From contig CAJNDS010002324.1 of the NCBI GenBank assembly GCA_905221605.1, forward strand, positions 649,501 through 713,500: a stretch of 64,000 nt of DNA, written 5' to 3'. Below the pieces are notes generated by a model. It searched no databases and had not been told where the DNA came from. It saw only the letters and a list, made by a program, of their open reading frames with translations. The translations under genes were made by a program, and so were the position numbers. Of this stretch, positions 1-10,976 are shown piece after piece. Within the stretch, counting starts at the first letter, position 1. Each line of letters begins with the position of its first letter. The DNA comes from Symbiodinium natans (lineage: Eukaryota; Sar; Dinophyceae; Suessiales; Symbiodiniaceae).

Positions 1-782
1 GACCAGTCGGCGAAGACTCCGTACTGCAGGCGCTCCAAGCGTTCTCACCGGTGCACACATGGAAGAGAGAAAACCCTCTAACAGCCCAGCCCGATCATCG
101 GGGGTTTATTAGGGTTAGGGTTTAGGGCGTTTAGGGTTTAGGGTTCAGGGGTTAAGGGGTTTATTTTGAACAATGAGGGAGAGGGGTAGTTTGGGATTTT
201 AAGGTGTCAAACTGACTATGTGGCAGCCAGTCAAAGGTTCAATCAGACTGGGTCGTTTTGGGCTGTGAGAGTTTTTGGGTTAATGGGTTTACAGGGTTTA
301 TAGGGTTGCAGGGTCTAGGGTTTAAAAAAGTGCGTAGGGTTTAGGGAGTACAAGGGGAGAACGTTGGTACTGATTGAAACTTGTGTGAGCTACCCGGGAA
401 GCCCACCATGAACTGACCAATGTACCTTAACCTATGGGAGGGCGGTACGTTAACATGAAAATAGGTGTGTAATCCTCGCTGACTAGCCGGGGAAAAGATT
501 TAAAACCTTAGACTACATCGTCGCAACCCTAAACCCTAAACCCTAGACTCACTGTATGTCTCTTGCTTCATTAAGGGGCTCTCTGGGTACACCCTTGACG
601 AACGAAACTGAAGTTCCGATCTTTGGGGACCCTGTCAACCCTAAACCCTGACGCCGGCTTATGCTAGGGGTGTAGGGTTTAGGGTTTAGGGTTGAGGGTT
701 GTGGGTTTCAATTTTAGGGTTTAGGGTTTAGGGTAACCCACCAGCCCGAAGCTGATAAAGCCCGGACCCTACTCCCACCTAC

Positions 783-832
783 TGGTGCTCGAGGTTGTGC
801 TGCTGCTGGACGTGGACGACACAGTGGTTGAG
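783..832 (-). CDS. Ser/Thr-rich exon fragment (mucin-like)
   Basis: The minus strand reads almost only Ser and Thr (STTVSSTSSSSTTSSTS). The same composition recurs in a series of islands up to 15.6 kb, each separated by telomere-like repeats, so this is read as one exon of a long minus-strand gene. The other strand would be Val/Asp/Glu-rich. Splice sites are not clear here. Confidence 0.35.
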
Positions 833-886
833 GTGCCTTACTTCTAAGAAACATTCACCATACCCCAAACCCATACCCCTTAACCT

Positions 887-1005
887 ATATGGGTGGTTGT
901 CAAATTTTAAAGCATGATGGTGCCTTTTTGGATCCCTATTATCATACGGCACCTACAATATAGGGTAAACCCACAAGGGATCATCATTTTGACAACCACC
1001 CATAT
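887..1005. mobile_element. Short inverted-repeat element (MITE-like)
   Basis: An exact 18-bp inverted repeat, ATATGGGTGGTTGTCAAA at 887-904, returns as its reverse complement at 988-1005. The interior has no coding potential. No clear target duplication is visible. Size and structure fit a miniature inverted-repeat transposable element. Confidence 0.6.
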
Positions 1006-1391
1006 GAAAGGATACTATAAGGGAGTCCAAGGGAGGACTCTACCATGCCCCTTAATTTCCTTTAAGGGGTACGCCCTAGGGGTATGTTGAATACTTCTTA
1101 GATTGCTACGCAGAACCAGACTCCTGTTGGAGGATCCAAAAAGGTAGAAGCCTCCAAATAGTACCCTCTGCTACGTCTGCTACTACAAAGTCTCATCCTT
1201 AGGATCCCTTAAGGGGATCTACTTTCTGGATCCTCCCAACGGGTCTGGGTGAGTGTAGAACTCGGGACTTAAGTGTCTTCTACCCTCAGACGCGCCTTGA
1301 TGCATATACCCCCCCCTTGAGGGATTTATTGGGATACCAAATTCCCACATTTTCCCGAAAAAAAAAAAGGATTCCTTACTTAGAGCCGGGA
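1006..1391. other. Non-coding stretch
   Basis: Mixed-composition sequence with several near-repeats of the form GGGATCCTTAAGGGG and no open frame that looks like protein. Nothing functional is recognised. Confidence 0.4.
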
Positions 1392-1511
1392 AGATGCTGG
1401 AGCTGGAAGTGGAGGACGACGATGAGGTGGAGGACGATGTGGTGGAGAACGTTGAGGTCGTGGAGGAGGTGGCCGAGGTCGTCGACGTGGTACCTGGCTT
1501 GGCCAGTCTGA
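1392..1511 (-). CDS. Ser/Thr-rich exon fragment (mucin-like)
   Basis: The minus strand reads Gly-Thr-Thr-Ser followed by about 30 Ser/Thr residues (for example TTSATSSTTSTFSTTSSS) and ends in IFPA. It is flanked on one side by a TTTAGGG array beginning at 1519. It is interpreted as an O-glycosylation-type linker exon of the long minus-strand gene. Confidence 0.4.
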
Positions 1512-1518
1512 GTCGCAT

Positions 1519-1616
1519 TTAGGGTTTAGGGTTTAGGGTTTAGGGTTTAGGGTTTAGGGTTCAGGGTTTGGGGTTCAGGGTATAGGGTTTAGGGTTTAGG
1601 CTTTAGGGTTTACGGC
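1519..1616. repeat. TTTAGGG array
   Basis: Six perfect TTTAGGG units followed by degenerate ones (TTCAGGG, TTTGGGG, TATAGGG). This is typical of the arrays interspersed through both flanks. Confidence 0.9.
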
Positions 1617-1625
1617 AATCATCCC

Positions 1626-1692
1626 ATGTGCCGAGCTACTGGACGTGGAGCTTGTGGATGAACTGGACGTCGTGGAAGTCGAAGTCCTTTTG
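1626..1692 (-). CDS. Ser/Thr-rich exon fragment (mucin-like)
   Basis: The minus strand reads KRTSTSTTSSSSTSSTSSSS. Same class as the other Ser/Thr islands between 0.8 and 15.6 kb. It lies between a TTTAGGG array and unique sequence. Confidence 0.35.
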
Positions 1693-2328
1693 GGACACCG
1701 GGGGCACATGAAGGGGCTAAGACTTGTGCCCCCACGAGTATCCTAGGAATAAGAAGGGTGCCCTTGTTGGTTTAAAGGGGTTTCTAACGGAACCTAAACC
1801 CCAAAGAAAGAAATAAGGGCCTAATGTTGACTTCGCATTAATAAACCCCCCCCCCCCCTTCATTGATCAATCTCTCCGGCGAGGGCCTCCTCAATACTGT
1901 TCGCCTAAATCCTGGTAGGACGTAGTATTAGCTTTAGTATTAGGTAGTAGCACCACGCCCGTAAAACCCGGATTTCCCGGGTCGGATTTTACAATTGTGG
2001 CGGGCTACACTATTGTGTTCCGGCAGCGGGATTTTACAATTGCGGGTGGATCCACTAATGTGAAGTCAACATTACTCCGGTGTCCCAGCTTGTATGCCCT
2101 TTAGGGTTTAGGGTTTAGGGTTTAGGGTTTAGCCTTCAAAGGGTGCCCAAACTCAAGGGTACCGCCTTCGGGGTCCGAGGCAGAGCCCCTGGACCCTACA
2201 TAGACACTCCCTTTGCAGGGGAGGCCCACGCATCTGCGCTGAAGGGTCTGCTATGAAAGGCATGTTTTTTTCTGGGGGGTCTACGGCGTCAGGGTGTATG
2301 TGGGGCACGTACCCTAATTCCTAAACCC

Positions 2329-2402
2329 TAAACCCCCTAAACCCTAAACCCTAAACCCCCTAAACCCCCTAAACCCTAAACCCTAAACCCCTAAACCCTA
2401 AG
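2329..2402. repeat. CCCTAAA array
   Basis: Perfect CCCTAAA units mixed with CCCCCTAAA variants, in the opposite orientation to the array at 1519. Confidence 0.9.
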
Positions 2403-2406
2403 CCCG

Positions 2407-2544
2407 ATGAACAAGGCCTCGTCGTACTGCTGGAGGTGGTGGATGTGCTTGATGACGTTGATGTGGTGGAGGAAGTCGAAGTGGTCGTGGAGGAAGTTGA
2501 GCTTGTTGATGTTATCGTGGTACTTGTGGTAGTGGACTGGGTTC
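2407..2544 (-). CDS. Ser/Thr-rich exon fragment (mucin-like)
   Basis: About 43 codons on the minus strand are nearly all Ser or Thr (SSTSSTTTSTSSTTSTSSS). It is one of the longest such islands. An overlapping His/Asn-rich frame also stays open but has no counterpart in the neighbouring islands, so the Ser/Thr frame is preferred. Confidence 0.45.
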
Positions 2545-2692
2545 AGAAACCCTACGAAACCCTGAACCCTTACCCAATAGACCACCCGCCCAAACCCTAA
2601 ACGCCGACAAACGTTCTTTTATCTTGCTCATGTGGTTTACAAAGGAGCCCCAGCCCTGAAGAAAGAAGGACAAAACATACTACTGGGGATGC

Positions 2693-2832
2693 CGATGGCT
2701 GTTGTGGTCGTTGTTGAAGAAGTGGACGTTGAGGTTGAAGTTCGCGTTGAGGTCGTCAGCGTTGTTGTGGCGGACGTTGTCGAGGTGGACGAGCTGGTCG
2801 TGGACGTTGACGACGTTGACGTGGTTGACTCA
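2693..2832 (-). CDS. Ser/Thr-rich exon fragment (mucin-like)
   Basis: The minus strand reads about 46 codons of Ser/Thr with a few Ala, Leu and Arg (TSTTSATTTLTTSTRTSTST). The plus strand has an open Val/Asp-rich frame over the same bases, which is the mirror of ACC/TCC-type codons and is not taken as the gene. Confidence 0.45.
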
Positions 2833-3135
2833 GTTTGAGCACATCATGTGCCATGCAACCGTTCGCATCTATCGCACATGCATCTTCCCAGTGCTCTAGG
2901 TTACTGCAAAGGGCCAGCGTGATCTGCAAAGCCTGCCAGACTCTCTGACCTCCCCTAAACCCTAAACCCTAAACCCTAAACCCTAAACGTGCTGAACGTC
3001 GTTTGTAGCCCTGTCTGCATTCTGGGGCCACTGATCACAAACCTCCAACAACCCCCCCCCCCCCGCCCCACCCAATTCAGCCACGCAGCTGTGGTCGTGG
3101 AGGTAGCCTTTGCGCAACCGGAACCAAAACAGGTT

Positions 3136-3264
3136 AGGGTTCAGGGTTCAGGGTTTAGGGTTTAGGGTTTAGGGCTTAGGGTTTAGGGGATTAGGGTTTA
3201 GGGTTTAGGGCTTCGGGTTTAGGGGATTAGGGTTTAGGGGATTAGGGTTTAGGGTTTAGGGTTG
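3136..3264. repeat. TTTAGGG array, degenerate
   Basis: TTTAGGG units interrupted by TTCAGGG, CTTAGGG and GATTAGGG variants. Confidence 0.85.
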
Positions 3265-3305
3265 AAAACAGTTTAACAATCAACTACTGGTTCTAAAGAG
3301 AGAGT

Positions 3306-3391
3306 AGCTGTTGTGCTCGATGTTGATGTGGAGGAGGATGAGGTGACGGAGGTGGTACTCATGGTGCTCGTGGTCGTGGACGTGGTCAACG
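3306..3391 (-). CDS. Ser/Thr-rich exon fragment (mucin-like)
   Basis: The minus strand reads TTSTTTSTMSTTSVTSSSS and continues with Ser/Thr. A TTTAGGG array follows at 3421. It belongs to the same exon series. Confidence 0.4.
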
Positions 3392-3420
3392 ACCTAGGCC
3401 CCAGACTCCCCAAGGCATTG

Positions 3421-3600
3421 GTTTAGGGGTTAGGGGTTAGGGGTTAGGGGTTAGGGGTTAGGGTTTAGGGTTTAGGGTTTAGGGTTTAGGGTTTAGGGTT
3501 TAGGGTTTAGGGTTTAGGGTTTAGGGTTTAGGGTTTAGGGTTTAGGGTTTTTAGGGTTTAGGGTTTAGGGTTTTAGGGTAGGGTTTAGGTTTTAGGGTTA
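3421..3600. repeat. Long TTTAGGG array
   Basis: One of the longest arrays in the window. TTAGGGG units grade into a run of perfect TTTAGGG units and then degenerate ones. Its mid-island position argues against a true chromosome end. Confidence 0.9.
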
Positions 3601-3631
3601 GGTCCAACCCCAGGGGCTTTAGGCGATGTAG

Positions 3632-3710
3632 GTGGGGATGTTCACCCTTAGACCTTACAACAGTCCTGAAGAGGGATTTACTAGTTACTAGGGGGCGGTG
3701 GGGTGGGGGT

Positions 3711-3756
<46 letters not shown>

Positions 3757-3800
3757 GGGTGGGGTGCTATGTTAGTATAAGGGAGAACATCCCAAGATTT
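3632..3800. mobile_element. Degenerate copy of MITE family A with a 45-G run
   Basis: The left edge (GGGGATGTTCACCCTTA) and the right edge (TTAGTATAAGGGAGAACATC) match the ends of the better preserved copies at 10355, 19508 and 45636. The centre has expanded into a run of 45 G at 3711-3755. Confidence 0.55.
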
Positions 3801-3886
3801 AAATTCAGGGTTCAGGGCCAGGGGTTTTGGGTCGAGAGTTGGTTCGGGGTTTTGGGGGAGGTTGATGTGGACTGAGTAATATCGGG

Positions 3887-3992
3887 CCCTTCATAATTAG
3901 AACAGGGTCTTAGGGGGTCACTCTAGTATAATCATAAAGGGACCATAAAGGAATACCATGAGTGATTTTTCCGACCCTTATATTAGTTTCAT
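3887..3992. repeat. Dispersed repeat family D
   Basis: Contains AAAGGGACCATAAAGGAATA and TTTTTCCGACCCTTATATTA. Related segments occur at 13628-13712 and 54127-54212. No coding potential; probably a short transposon relic. Confidence 0.5.
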
Positions 3993-4315
3993 GGTGCTTT
4001 TTGGTGGGGTCAGGATGCCCTGAATGTTTCGAGAGGCACCTGGATTCAGGCTGCCAAGATATCGAAACCTAAATCTGCCCTTGCAACCCAATGTCCCAAA
4101 AAGCAAAAATGGGGGTGAACACAAAAGCAAGGGGCAGACTTCGTGAACCTGCTGAAGCTCGGCCTGGTGGGAAATTTCAGGAATCTGGTTCCCCCCGTTC
4201 CCAGCAAGGGGATATCAGGACTCTCTCGAACTGAAAGGCTGCTTAGAACTTTCCACACGCACGACGATGGAGCGCCGCGCTGTAAGGTCTATACCTACCG
4301 CACGACGAAAAAACA

Positions 4316-4484
4316 CCCTAAACCCTAAACCCTAAACCCTAAACCCTAAGCCCTAAGCCCTAAGCCCTTAGCCCTTAAACCCTAAACCTAAGCCCTTAAA
4401 CCCTAAACCCTAAACCCTAAACCCTAAACCCTAAACCCTAAACCCTAAACCCTAAACCCTAAACCCTAAACCCTAAACCCTAAA
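4316..4484. repeat. CCCTAAA array
   Basis: Long array, mostly perfect CCCTAAA with an internal block of CCCTAAG/CCCTTAG variants. Confidence 0.9.
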
Positions 4485-4496
4485 CCAGCCAAGTTT

Positions 4497-4722
4497 CGTT
4501 GTTGACGTCGCGGACGTCGTGGATGAGCTAGAGCTCGAGGAAGATGTAGATGTGCTACTTGACGACGACGTAGAGGTGGCGGTGCTTGTGGTGGTAGACG
4601 AGGATGTGCTTGACACGCTAGTGGATGTACTTGTGCTGGAAGTACTTGTGGAAGAAGTGCTTGTGGTAGAGGTGATGCTGGTGCTTGAAGTAGAGCTGGA
4701 TGTCAGAGTGGTGCTCGACTGT
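4497..4722 (-). CDS. Longest Ser/Thr-rich exon fragment (mucin-like)
   Basis: About 75 codons on the minus strand are almost pure Ser/Thr (STSITSTTSTSSTSTSSTST is typical). It is bounded by a CCCTAAA array on the left. This is the longest member of the series and the best single piece of evidence that these islands are coding: the Ser/Thr frame stays open throughout while codon choice varies. The plus strand is a Val/Glu/Asp-rich mirror. Confidence 0.5.
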
Positions 4723-5543
4723 CAGGGGAACATGGATCCAGATTGCGTGCCAGGCGCGCTGTATCACTCATGAGGTTCCAGGTTGAGGGTTCATTACTCG
4801 AACTAGTCTTAGCTTTGGAGTAGACCTGGAAAAAAAGTATATACTTATTAGGTAATAAGTAGCAATAATAGGAACCCAGAACAAAAAAACATTAAAGTAT
4901 AGTACTCCAAAGCCCAGTAGTGGCACTGCAACCTGCTTCCAACAACGCGAAACCTCACACGCAGAATTCGGCCACAAGCTTCGGCTTATCTAGGGTTCCA
5001 ATGGCTTCCGGAACCCAAAATGCACCCTAAACCCTATACCCTAAACCGTAAACCCTAACCCCTAGACTCTAAACCCTAAACCCTAAACATGCGTGTGCCA
5101 CTGAACTTTCACCCTGGAGCAAGTCTGCCCCCCAAACGCAGGCCATCCCACTAAAAATCGAAAGTGGAATGGCCTAAACTCTGAACCCTAACCCCTAACC
5201 GTAAACGCTAAAGACCCTAAACGCTCAACCCTATATGAAGCCCGGACCCTAAACCCTAAACCAAATGGCAGGAGGGGGCGGGCAGGCAAGCCTGTTAGGC
5301 CCCCAAAACCCAGACCCTGAACACTAAGCCCAAAATTCTCCCTAGAGACCAACTAATATAGGGGGCATATGGGATTACTGGTTGCATGAATGTGTTTAGC
5401 TAGTTCATGTGATAATCGGATAGGGATGGTAAGAGGCTAATGTCGGAAATGCTGAAGGCTCCTGTCTTAAACCCTAAACCCTACACCCTAAAACCCCTAA
5501 AGCCTAAACCCGAAACCCTAAACCCTAAAAGCCAAGCTAGGCC

Positions 5544-5612
5544 ACGCTGACGGATGATGTGAGTGATGTGGTCGTGGCCGTCACAGACGTGGTGGAGGTT
5601 GCAGACTCGGGA
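5544..5612 (-). CDS. Ser/Thr-rich exon fragment (mucin-like)
   Basis: The minus strand reads ESATSTTSVTATTTSLTSSV. It joins directly to a TTTAGGG array at about 5627. Confidence 0.4.
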
Positions 5613-5976
5613 AGGCTGGCTTTGCAGGGTTTAGGGTTTAGGGTTTCGGGTCTCGGGTTTGGGGCTCAGCTAGCATCGCAGGCTTTTGCGGGCGTGTGGT
5701 GCAAGGGTGTCGGGTTTAGGGCAGTGTCGAGGTTTACCTTTTGCACCCTAACCCGCAAATCTTCAAACACACTCAGTCCTTGTGATCTAGGTCGGAAACC
5801 TGGCGAATTCCGTCCCCTACAATTTTGATTGCCCGAAGCCCCTTAAACCCAAACCCTACACCCCCCTACACCCTCCGCAAACCCAAAACCCTAAACCCTA
5901 AAACTTACACCCTAATCCCCACAGACTGCTAACCTCCAAAACACCTCCTCTTTCTAAAGCGTGCGAAAGCCCTAAA

Positions 5977-6078
5977 CTTAGTTGTCCAGTACCTAGGGGT
6001 TTTAAAGGTTAACCTTTGGGATTATAAGGGGAAAATAGTAACCCAAAAAGGTTAAAGGTTATCTACTCTACTACTACG
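5977..6078. mobile_element. MITE family B, copy 1
   Basis: A 102-bp element starting CTTAGTTGTCCAGTACCTA and ending in CTCTACTACTACG, with imperfect inverted ends and an internal AAAGGTTAACCTTT palindrome. It is flanked by the 4-bp duplication TAAA (5973-5976 and 6079-6082). Near-identical copies lie at 47064 and 53809. Confidence 0.8.
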
Positions 6079-6098
6079 TAAACGCCTTAAGAACCTGC

Positions 6099-6197
6099 AG
6101 GGAACTGTGGAGGTGAAAGTGCTCGAAGTGCTGGTGAGCGAGGTCTCGGAAATGGTCACCGTGTAGGTTGTGCTGGAGACCTGGTCTGAGACCACAT
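6099..6197 (-). CDS. Ser/Thr-rich exon fragment
   Basis: The minus strand reads VVSDQVSSTTYTVTISETS and continues with Ser/Thr. It is less biased than its neighbours and so looks more like ordinary protein. Confidence 0.45.
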
Positions 6198-6239
6198 CCA
6201 CAAAAAAAGGAGAGGCCTTGGGTTGGGGTCCACTTCCAG

Positions 6240-6316
6240 GTTTAGGGTTTAGGGTTTAGGGTTTAGGGTTTAGGGTTTAGGGTTTAGGGTTTAGGGTTTA
6301 GGGTTTAGGGTTTAGG
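6240..6316. repeat. TTTAGGG array
   Basis: About eleven near-perfect TTTAGGG units. Confidence 0.9.
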
Positions 6317-6508
6317 GTCCACTTTTATTCAACATCCTATGTCCGTATCCTCAGGTACCAAGGATGAAGTGCAGCAAGAAACTACGTGTCTCTGCAAACG
6401 TGAAATCCTAAACCCCAATCTCTTCTTAGGATGTTCCAGCGTGTATACTACTAAGGACACTTCGTATAAGGGGGAAGATCCCTAGTCTCTTCGATGAATC
6501 AAAGCCCG

Positions 6509-6577
6509 GCTGCGGTTACTGAAGTTCCGGTGCTCGTGATTGATGTCGTAGAGGACACAGTGGCACCTTACGCAGCA
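6509..6577 (-). CDS. Ser/Thr-rich exon fragment
   Basis: The minus strand reads ATVSSTTSITSTGTSVTAA. Same series as above. Confidence 0.35.
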
Positions 6578-6589
6578 GACTCCCTCTGG

Positions 6590-7262
6590 GTTAAGGGTTT
6601 GGGTTTAGGGTTTAGGGGTTGGGGGTTCGGGTTTAGGGGTTGGGGGTTAGGGTTTAGGGTTTAAGGTTTAGGGTGTAGTGTTTAGGGTGTAGAGGGTTGA
6701 GGGTTGAGGGTTTAGGATTTAGGGTTTGCTCGGTGCGTTATAAGCACATTTTGCAACACCCCAGGCCCTAACCACAAAACACAAACCATAAACCCTCACT
6801 AGCTGATGAAAAGCACTTGTAGGCTTTTTGTTCAAACCTCCAAAGCCCCCCAAACACCCGCAAGACCAGACAGGCTCAGAGTTCGACCCCTAGTCCCGAA
6901 AAGCCAATAAGCCTTTTCGCCCAAACTCGCCCACAAGCCTATAAAGCCCCTCAACCCGACACCCTGAACCACAAGCCCTTATTAACCTTTGAAATCCCTC
7001 GTAAAACCCTTCATGAACCCTGCATAAACCCTTAAGAATCCCTTCTAAGACGCGTTTGAAACCCGTATTGCTGACCCAAAATCGCTATACTAAACCCTAA
7101 ACCCTGGCCCCTAAACCCCTAACCCCTAAACCCCTAAACCCCTAAACCCCAAACCCCTAAACCCCTAAACCCCTAAACCCCTAAACCCCTAAACCCCTAA
7201 ACCCCTAAACCCCTAAACCCCTAAACCCCTAAACCCCTAAACCCTAAACACCTCACTGCGGC
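6590..7262. repeat. Degenerate telomere-like block
   Basis: TTTAGGG variants (6590-6730), then A/C-rich CCCTAAA-derived sequence, then a long CCCCTAAA array at 7098-7250. No coding island is seen. Confidence 0.7.
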
Positions 7263-7369
7263 GCAAAGTGGCTTACGGTGGACGTGCTGGTGGCGGACAT
7301 GCTGGTGGTCGACGTCCCGGTGGAGGTCGCGGAGCTGGTGCTGGTCCCAGTGGCGGAAGTGGTACCTCA
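7263..7369 (-). CDS. Ser/Thr-rich exon fragment (mucin-like)
   Basis: The minus strand reads TTSATGTSTSSATSTGTSTT followed by SMSATSTSTV. It sits between a CCCCTAAA array and a TTTAGGG array. Confidence 0.45.
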
Positions 7370-7539
7370 GAGAAGGGTGTAGGGTTTAGGGTTGAGGGTT
7401 TAGGGTTTAGAATTTAAATTTAAGTCCCAACGTGGGGGGTACCCGGGCAGCTTTTCCATGGAGGGCCAGGCCACCCACACCGCATAAACTCACGGACCAT
7501 AGGCGGTTTCAGGACATAGGGGTCCTTTGGAAAAAACCC

Positions 7540-7730
7540 ACCCCCCCCCTAACCCCCCCCCCCCCTACCCCCCCCCCCCCCTACCCCCCCTACCCCCCCC
7601 CCCCTACCACCCCCCCCTACCCCCCCCCCTACCCCCCCCTACCCCCCCCCCCCCTCTGCGTTGATGGGCTGCCTCCTTCAAGCTGGCTTCAGCTCCTGTT
7701 TGGGTCCTACCCCCTACCCCCCCCCCCCCC
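7540..7730. repeat. Poly-C tracts with CCCCCTA units
   Basis: Runs of C broken by TA. They create a Pro/Tyr-rich open frame on the plus strand that is a composition artefact. Confidence 0.7.
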
Positions 7731-7798
7731 CACGTTTCACAGAGGCTCAAGCAAATCAACTTTTGGCATCCTTTGAGCTGACGAGCGCGTTTAAACCT

Positions 7799-7857
7799 TT
7801 CAACTATGCTCCAGCGGGGTCGGCGGCTTGAGCCGGAGGCTCTTAAATTTAGGGTTT
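7799..7857. repeat. 59-bp unique segment duplicated at 49148
   Basis: The segment beginning TCAACTATGCTCCAGCGGGG recurs at 49148-49206 with only a couple of differences, and in both places runs straight into TTTAGGG. A minus-strand reading gives LRLKPPTPLEHS and a stop. Origin unknown. Confidence 0.6.
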
Positions 7858-8056
7858 AGGGTTTAGGATTTAGGGTCTAGGGTCTAGGGTTTAGAAACCC
7901 ATAAACCGGTAAACCCAAAACCCACAAACCCATAACCCCATAAATCCATAAACTCATAGACCCATAAACCCAGAAACTCAGAAACCCAGAAACCCCTAAA
8001 CCCACAAACCCCTAAACCCTAAACCCTAAACCCTAAAGGCCTTAGGGATCCAAAGT

Positions 8057-8112
8057 CTGAGCTGCTGGTGGCAGAGGTAGTGGACGTGGCGCTGACGGTG
8101 GACTCAGAATGG
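8057..8112 (-). CDS. Ser/Thr-rich exon fragment
   Basis: The minus strand reads ESTVSATSTTSATSSSD. Flanked on both sides by telomere-like arrays. Confidence 0.4.
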
Positions 8113-8121
8113 CCAGAGGGG

Positions 8122-8762
8122 GGGTTTAGGGTTTAGGTTTTAGGGTTTAGGGTTTAGGGTTTAGGGGTTAGGGCTTAGGGCTTAGGGTTTAGGGTTTGGG
8201 TTTTTGGTTTGAGCATTTAGGGTTGAGGGTTTGGCGTTTAGGGTTTAGGGTTTAGGGATAGTAAGTACCCTTAGTATAGGCCCTACTAACTTGGGGAACC
8301 CTCATTCCGCTCTAGACCCTATACACCAACGGGCCCATACCTCAGAGCCCTGTAGAGAAGGTAGGCGACCATCTTAAGGGACCCTGCCAGGGTTTAGGGT
8401 TTACGGTTTACGGTTTAGGGCTACCCTTAACACTCAAAGACCTAAGCCCCAGAGTGCTCAAACCATCGTGAGTCCCAGAGTGTAGGGCTTAGGGCTTAGG
8501 GCTTAGGGTTCAAGGGATGATGACTCGTACCTCTAAGGTTGTACCCCTAAACGTTCCCCCTTCATCTACTCCTCAAGGATTTTTAGAAAGGTGCCTAACA
8601 ACCCAAGGGTGCAGCCCTAAGGATCCGAGGTACAACCCCCTAGAAGGGTACCTCACTTTGGGGGCAAAGACTACGGTTTAAGGTTTAGGGTTTAGGGTTT
8701 AGGGTTTTGCAACAAACACTGATTGGGTCTGCGAGCCGCGATTCTCCCCCCCCCCCCCCACC

Positions 8763-8793
<31 letters not shown>

Positions 8794-10354
8794 AAAAAAA
8801 AAAAAGCCTCAGAGTATCAAGGCCGCATTTAAAAGTTTAGGGGGTTGGGAGGTTCAGGGGTTTGTGGGGTTTAGGGCTTGATGGACGCTGTCGAAATGGC
8901 GTTTTCTTTCTGGACAGGAAACCCGGACGCCAGACCCTAAACCACACCCTCGAAAGGAGCCATGATTCAGAGAACCCCAACCCAAAGCCCTAAACTACAT
9001 CCTCAAAGGCTTTCGATAACCCCAAACCCCCATACCCCCAACTGCAAACCTCAAACCCTACACCCTAAACCCTAACCCTAAACCCTAAAACCTAACCCAA
9101 ACCCCTAAACCCCAAACCCCAAACCCTAAACCCTAAACCCTGAACCCTAAACCCTTAACCCTAAACCCTAAACCCCAAACCCTAAACCTTACACTGCCAA
9201 ACAAGAGCCGAGGTCGACGTAAAGGTGCCAGAGGTCCTTGAGTGGAGGTTGAGGGTACTTATTATAAACCGCAACAAAAACCTGTGCTTGTAGGGTTTAG
9301 GGTTTAGGGTTTAGGGTTTAGGGTTTAGGGCTTAGGGATAGCTTAGGGCTAAGGGTTTAGTGTTTAGGGGTACACATAACCAGTTTTAACTGCACCTATG
9401 AGGCCCCTAAGCCCCTCTAATTAGGAAAAATGTTATGTAACCTCCAGGTAAGGTTCAAGGGGTTCATGGGTCTTGGGGCTAGTGCGGGGTGAGGGGTTTA
9501 GGGCTTTGGTTCTTTTGAGGGTTTTAGGGTTTAGGGCTTTAGTTTTTGTCAGGGCTGCTGCGGGTTGAGGATTTTAGGACTTTTGCTCTTTCAGGTTTTA
9601 TAGGGCTTTAGCTTTTGTTAGGGCTACTGCGGGTTGAGGAGTTTAGGGCTTTTGCTCTTGAGGGTTTGCGGGTTTAGGGATTTAGTTTTTGCGAGGGTTT
9701 TACGGTTCAGGGCATTAGTCTTTTTTCAAGTTTTGGGTTTACGGCACTAGTGTTCTTAGGGTTGTAGGGTATACAGGGGCAGGGCTTAGGGGTTCCGGGG
9801 TTGAAGGTCTGGGGTTTAGGGGCTGAGGGTTTAGGAAACCCTAAACCCTAAACCCAAAACCCTAAACCCAAAACCCTAAACGGGGTTTCGGAGGGGTTCG
9901 GAGCTTAGGAGTCTCAGTGTTCAGGGGTGAGGGTTTTAGGGTTTTTGGGTTCAGCATTTGGGGAGCTTAGGGTTTCAGGGCTTAAGGCCCAGAAAGTTTA
10001 GGGAGTTCAGGCTGAGTTTAGGGCTTTGGCAAGGGAGTTGAAGGAATACATCTGGGTTCTAACCGAGTTTAGGCCACATAAATGCGCGACTGGAAGCCTT
10101 AAACGCCAGATTTGCAACTTGTACCCCAAGCAAATAACTCACCGTGTTTCACACATTTTGTGTACCCAAAATATCCAGAGCCCTAATCTGAACCTGAAAA
10201 CCCATCAGGGCTTCTCGCAGAGCAGCCTCCACCCCCCCCCACCCCCCCCCCCACCCCCCCCCCCCCCCCAAAAAAAAAAAAAAACAAACAACAAAACAGC
10301 GACCCAAAGCCACTGAACCCGCAAACCCTAAATCCCAAAGCCAACACTCCAAAC
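8122..10354. other. Repeat-rich non-coding block
   Basis: Telomere-like arrays of both orientations (8122-8255, 9040-9190, 9294-9366), a poly-C/poly-A tract (8746-8805) and degenerate GGGTTTAGGG-type sequence. The only coding-like island is a weak one near 9195-9245 (minus strand, SGTFTSTSA). Nothing else is recognised. Confidence 0.6.
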
Positions 10355-10468
10355 TTGGGATGTTCCTCCCTTCTACTAACAGCCCTTAATAGGGATTCTA
10401 CTCGACGGGGGGGGGGGGGGAACTATAGTCTCTATTAAGGAGTGTAAGTACAAGGGGGAACATACCAA
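10355..10468. mobile_element. MITE family A, copy with 8-bp near-duplication
   Basis: Begins TTGGGATGTTCCTCCCTTCT and ends in the inverted form. It is flanked by CTCCAAAC (10347-10354) and CTCTAAAC (10469-10476), an 8-bp duplication with one change. Confidence 0.7.
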
Positions 10469-10976
10469 CTCTAAACCCACAAGCCCTGCGGTGGAGTAAC
10501 CGTAGGGTTTAGGGTTAGGGTTTATAGTTTAGGGTTCAGGGTTCAGGGTTTAGGGCGTAGGGTTCCCAAAGGCTGAACCCAAACACCCTAAAACCCTAAC
10601 CCCTGAACACTGAGACTACTAAGCTCCGAGCCCCTCCTAAACCCCGAAACCCGTTTAGGGTTTCGGGTTTAGGGCTTGGGTTGCCAAACCCGGCAGGCAA
10701 CAACCGTGCTACGCAGCTGCCCGGAATTTCTGTTAGGAGTTTCGGCTTTAGGGGTTGATGGGCTCAGGGTTGATGGCTGTGTTTTGCATAGGACCCCAAT
10801 ATCCTTAAACCCTACACCCCAAACCCTAAACCTTAAACCCTAAACCCTAAACCCTAAACCCAAAGTTATGAACTCAGCAACTAGGGACTTCAAGGGAGGG
10901 TAGTTGGGGATCTGGTGCCCTAACTCCTAAACCCAAAACCCTAAACCCTAAACCAATTATTAAGGCCCCTTATCGC

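Noticed and set aside
2632-2838. Val/Asp-rich frame on the plus strand (also at 4519-4773)
   Set aside because: It mirrors the minus-strand Ser/Thr frame, which recurs in many islands and is preferred.
7432-7776. Pro/Tyr-rich open frame of 114 codons on the plus strand
   Set aside because: It is the direct translation of poly-C tracts broken by TA; no protein-like segment outside the tract.
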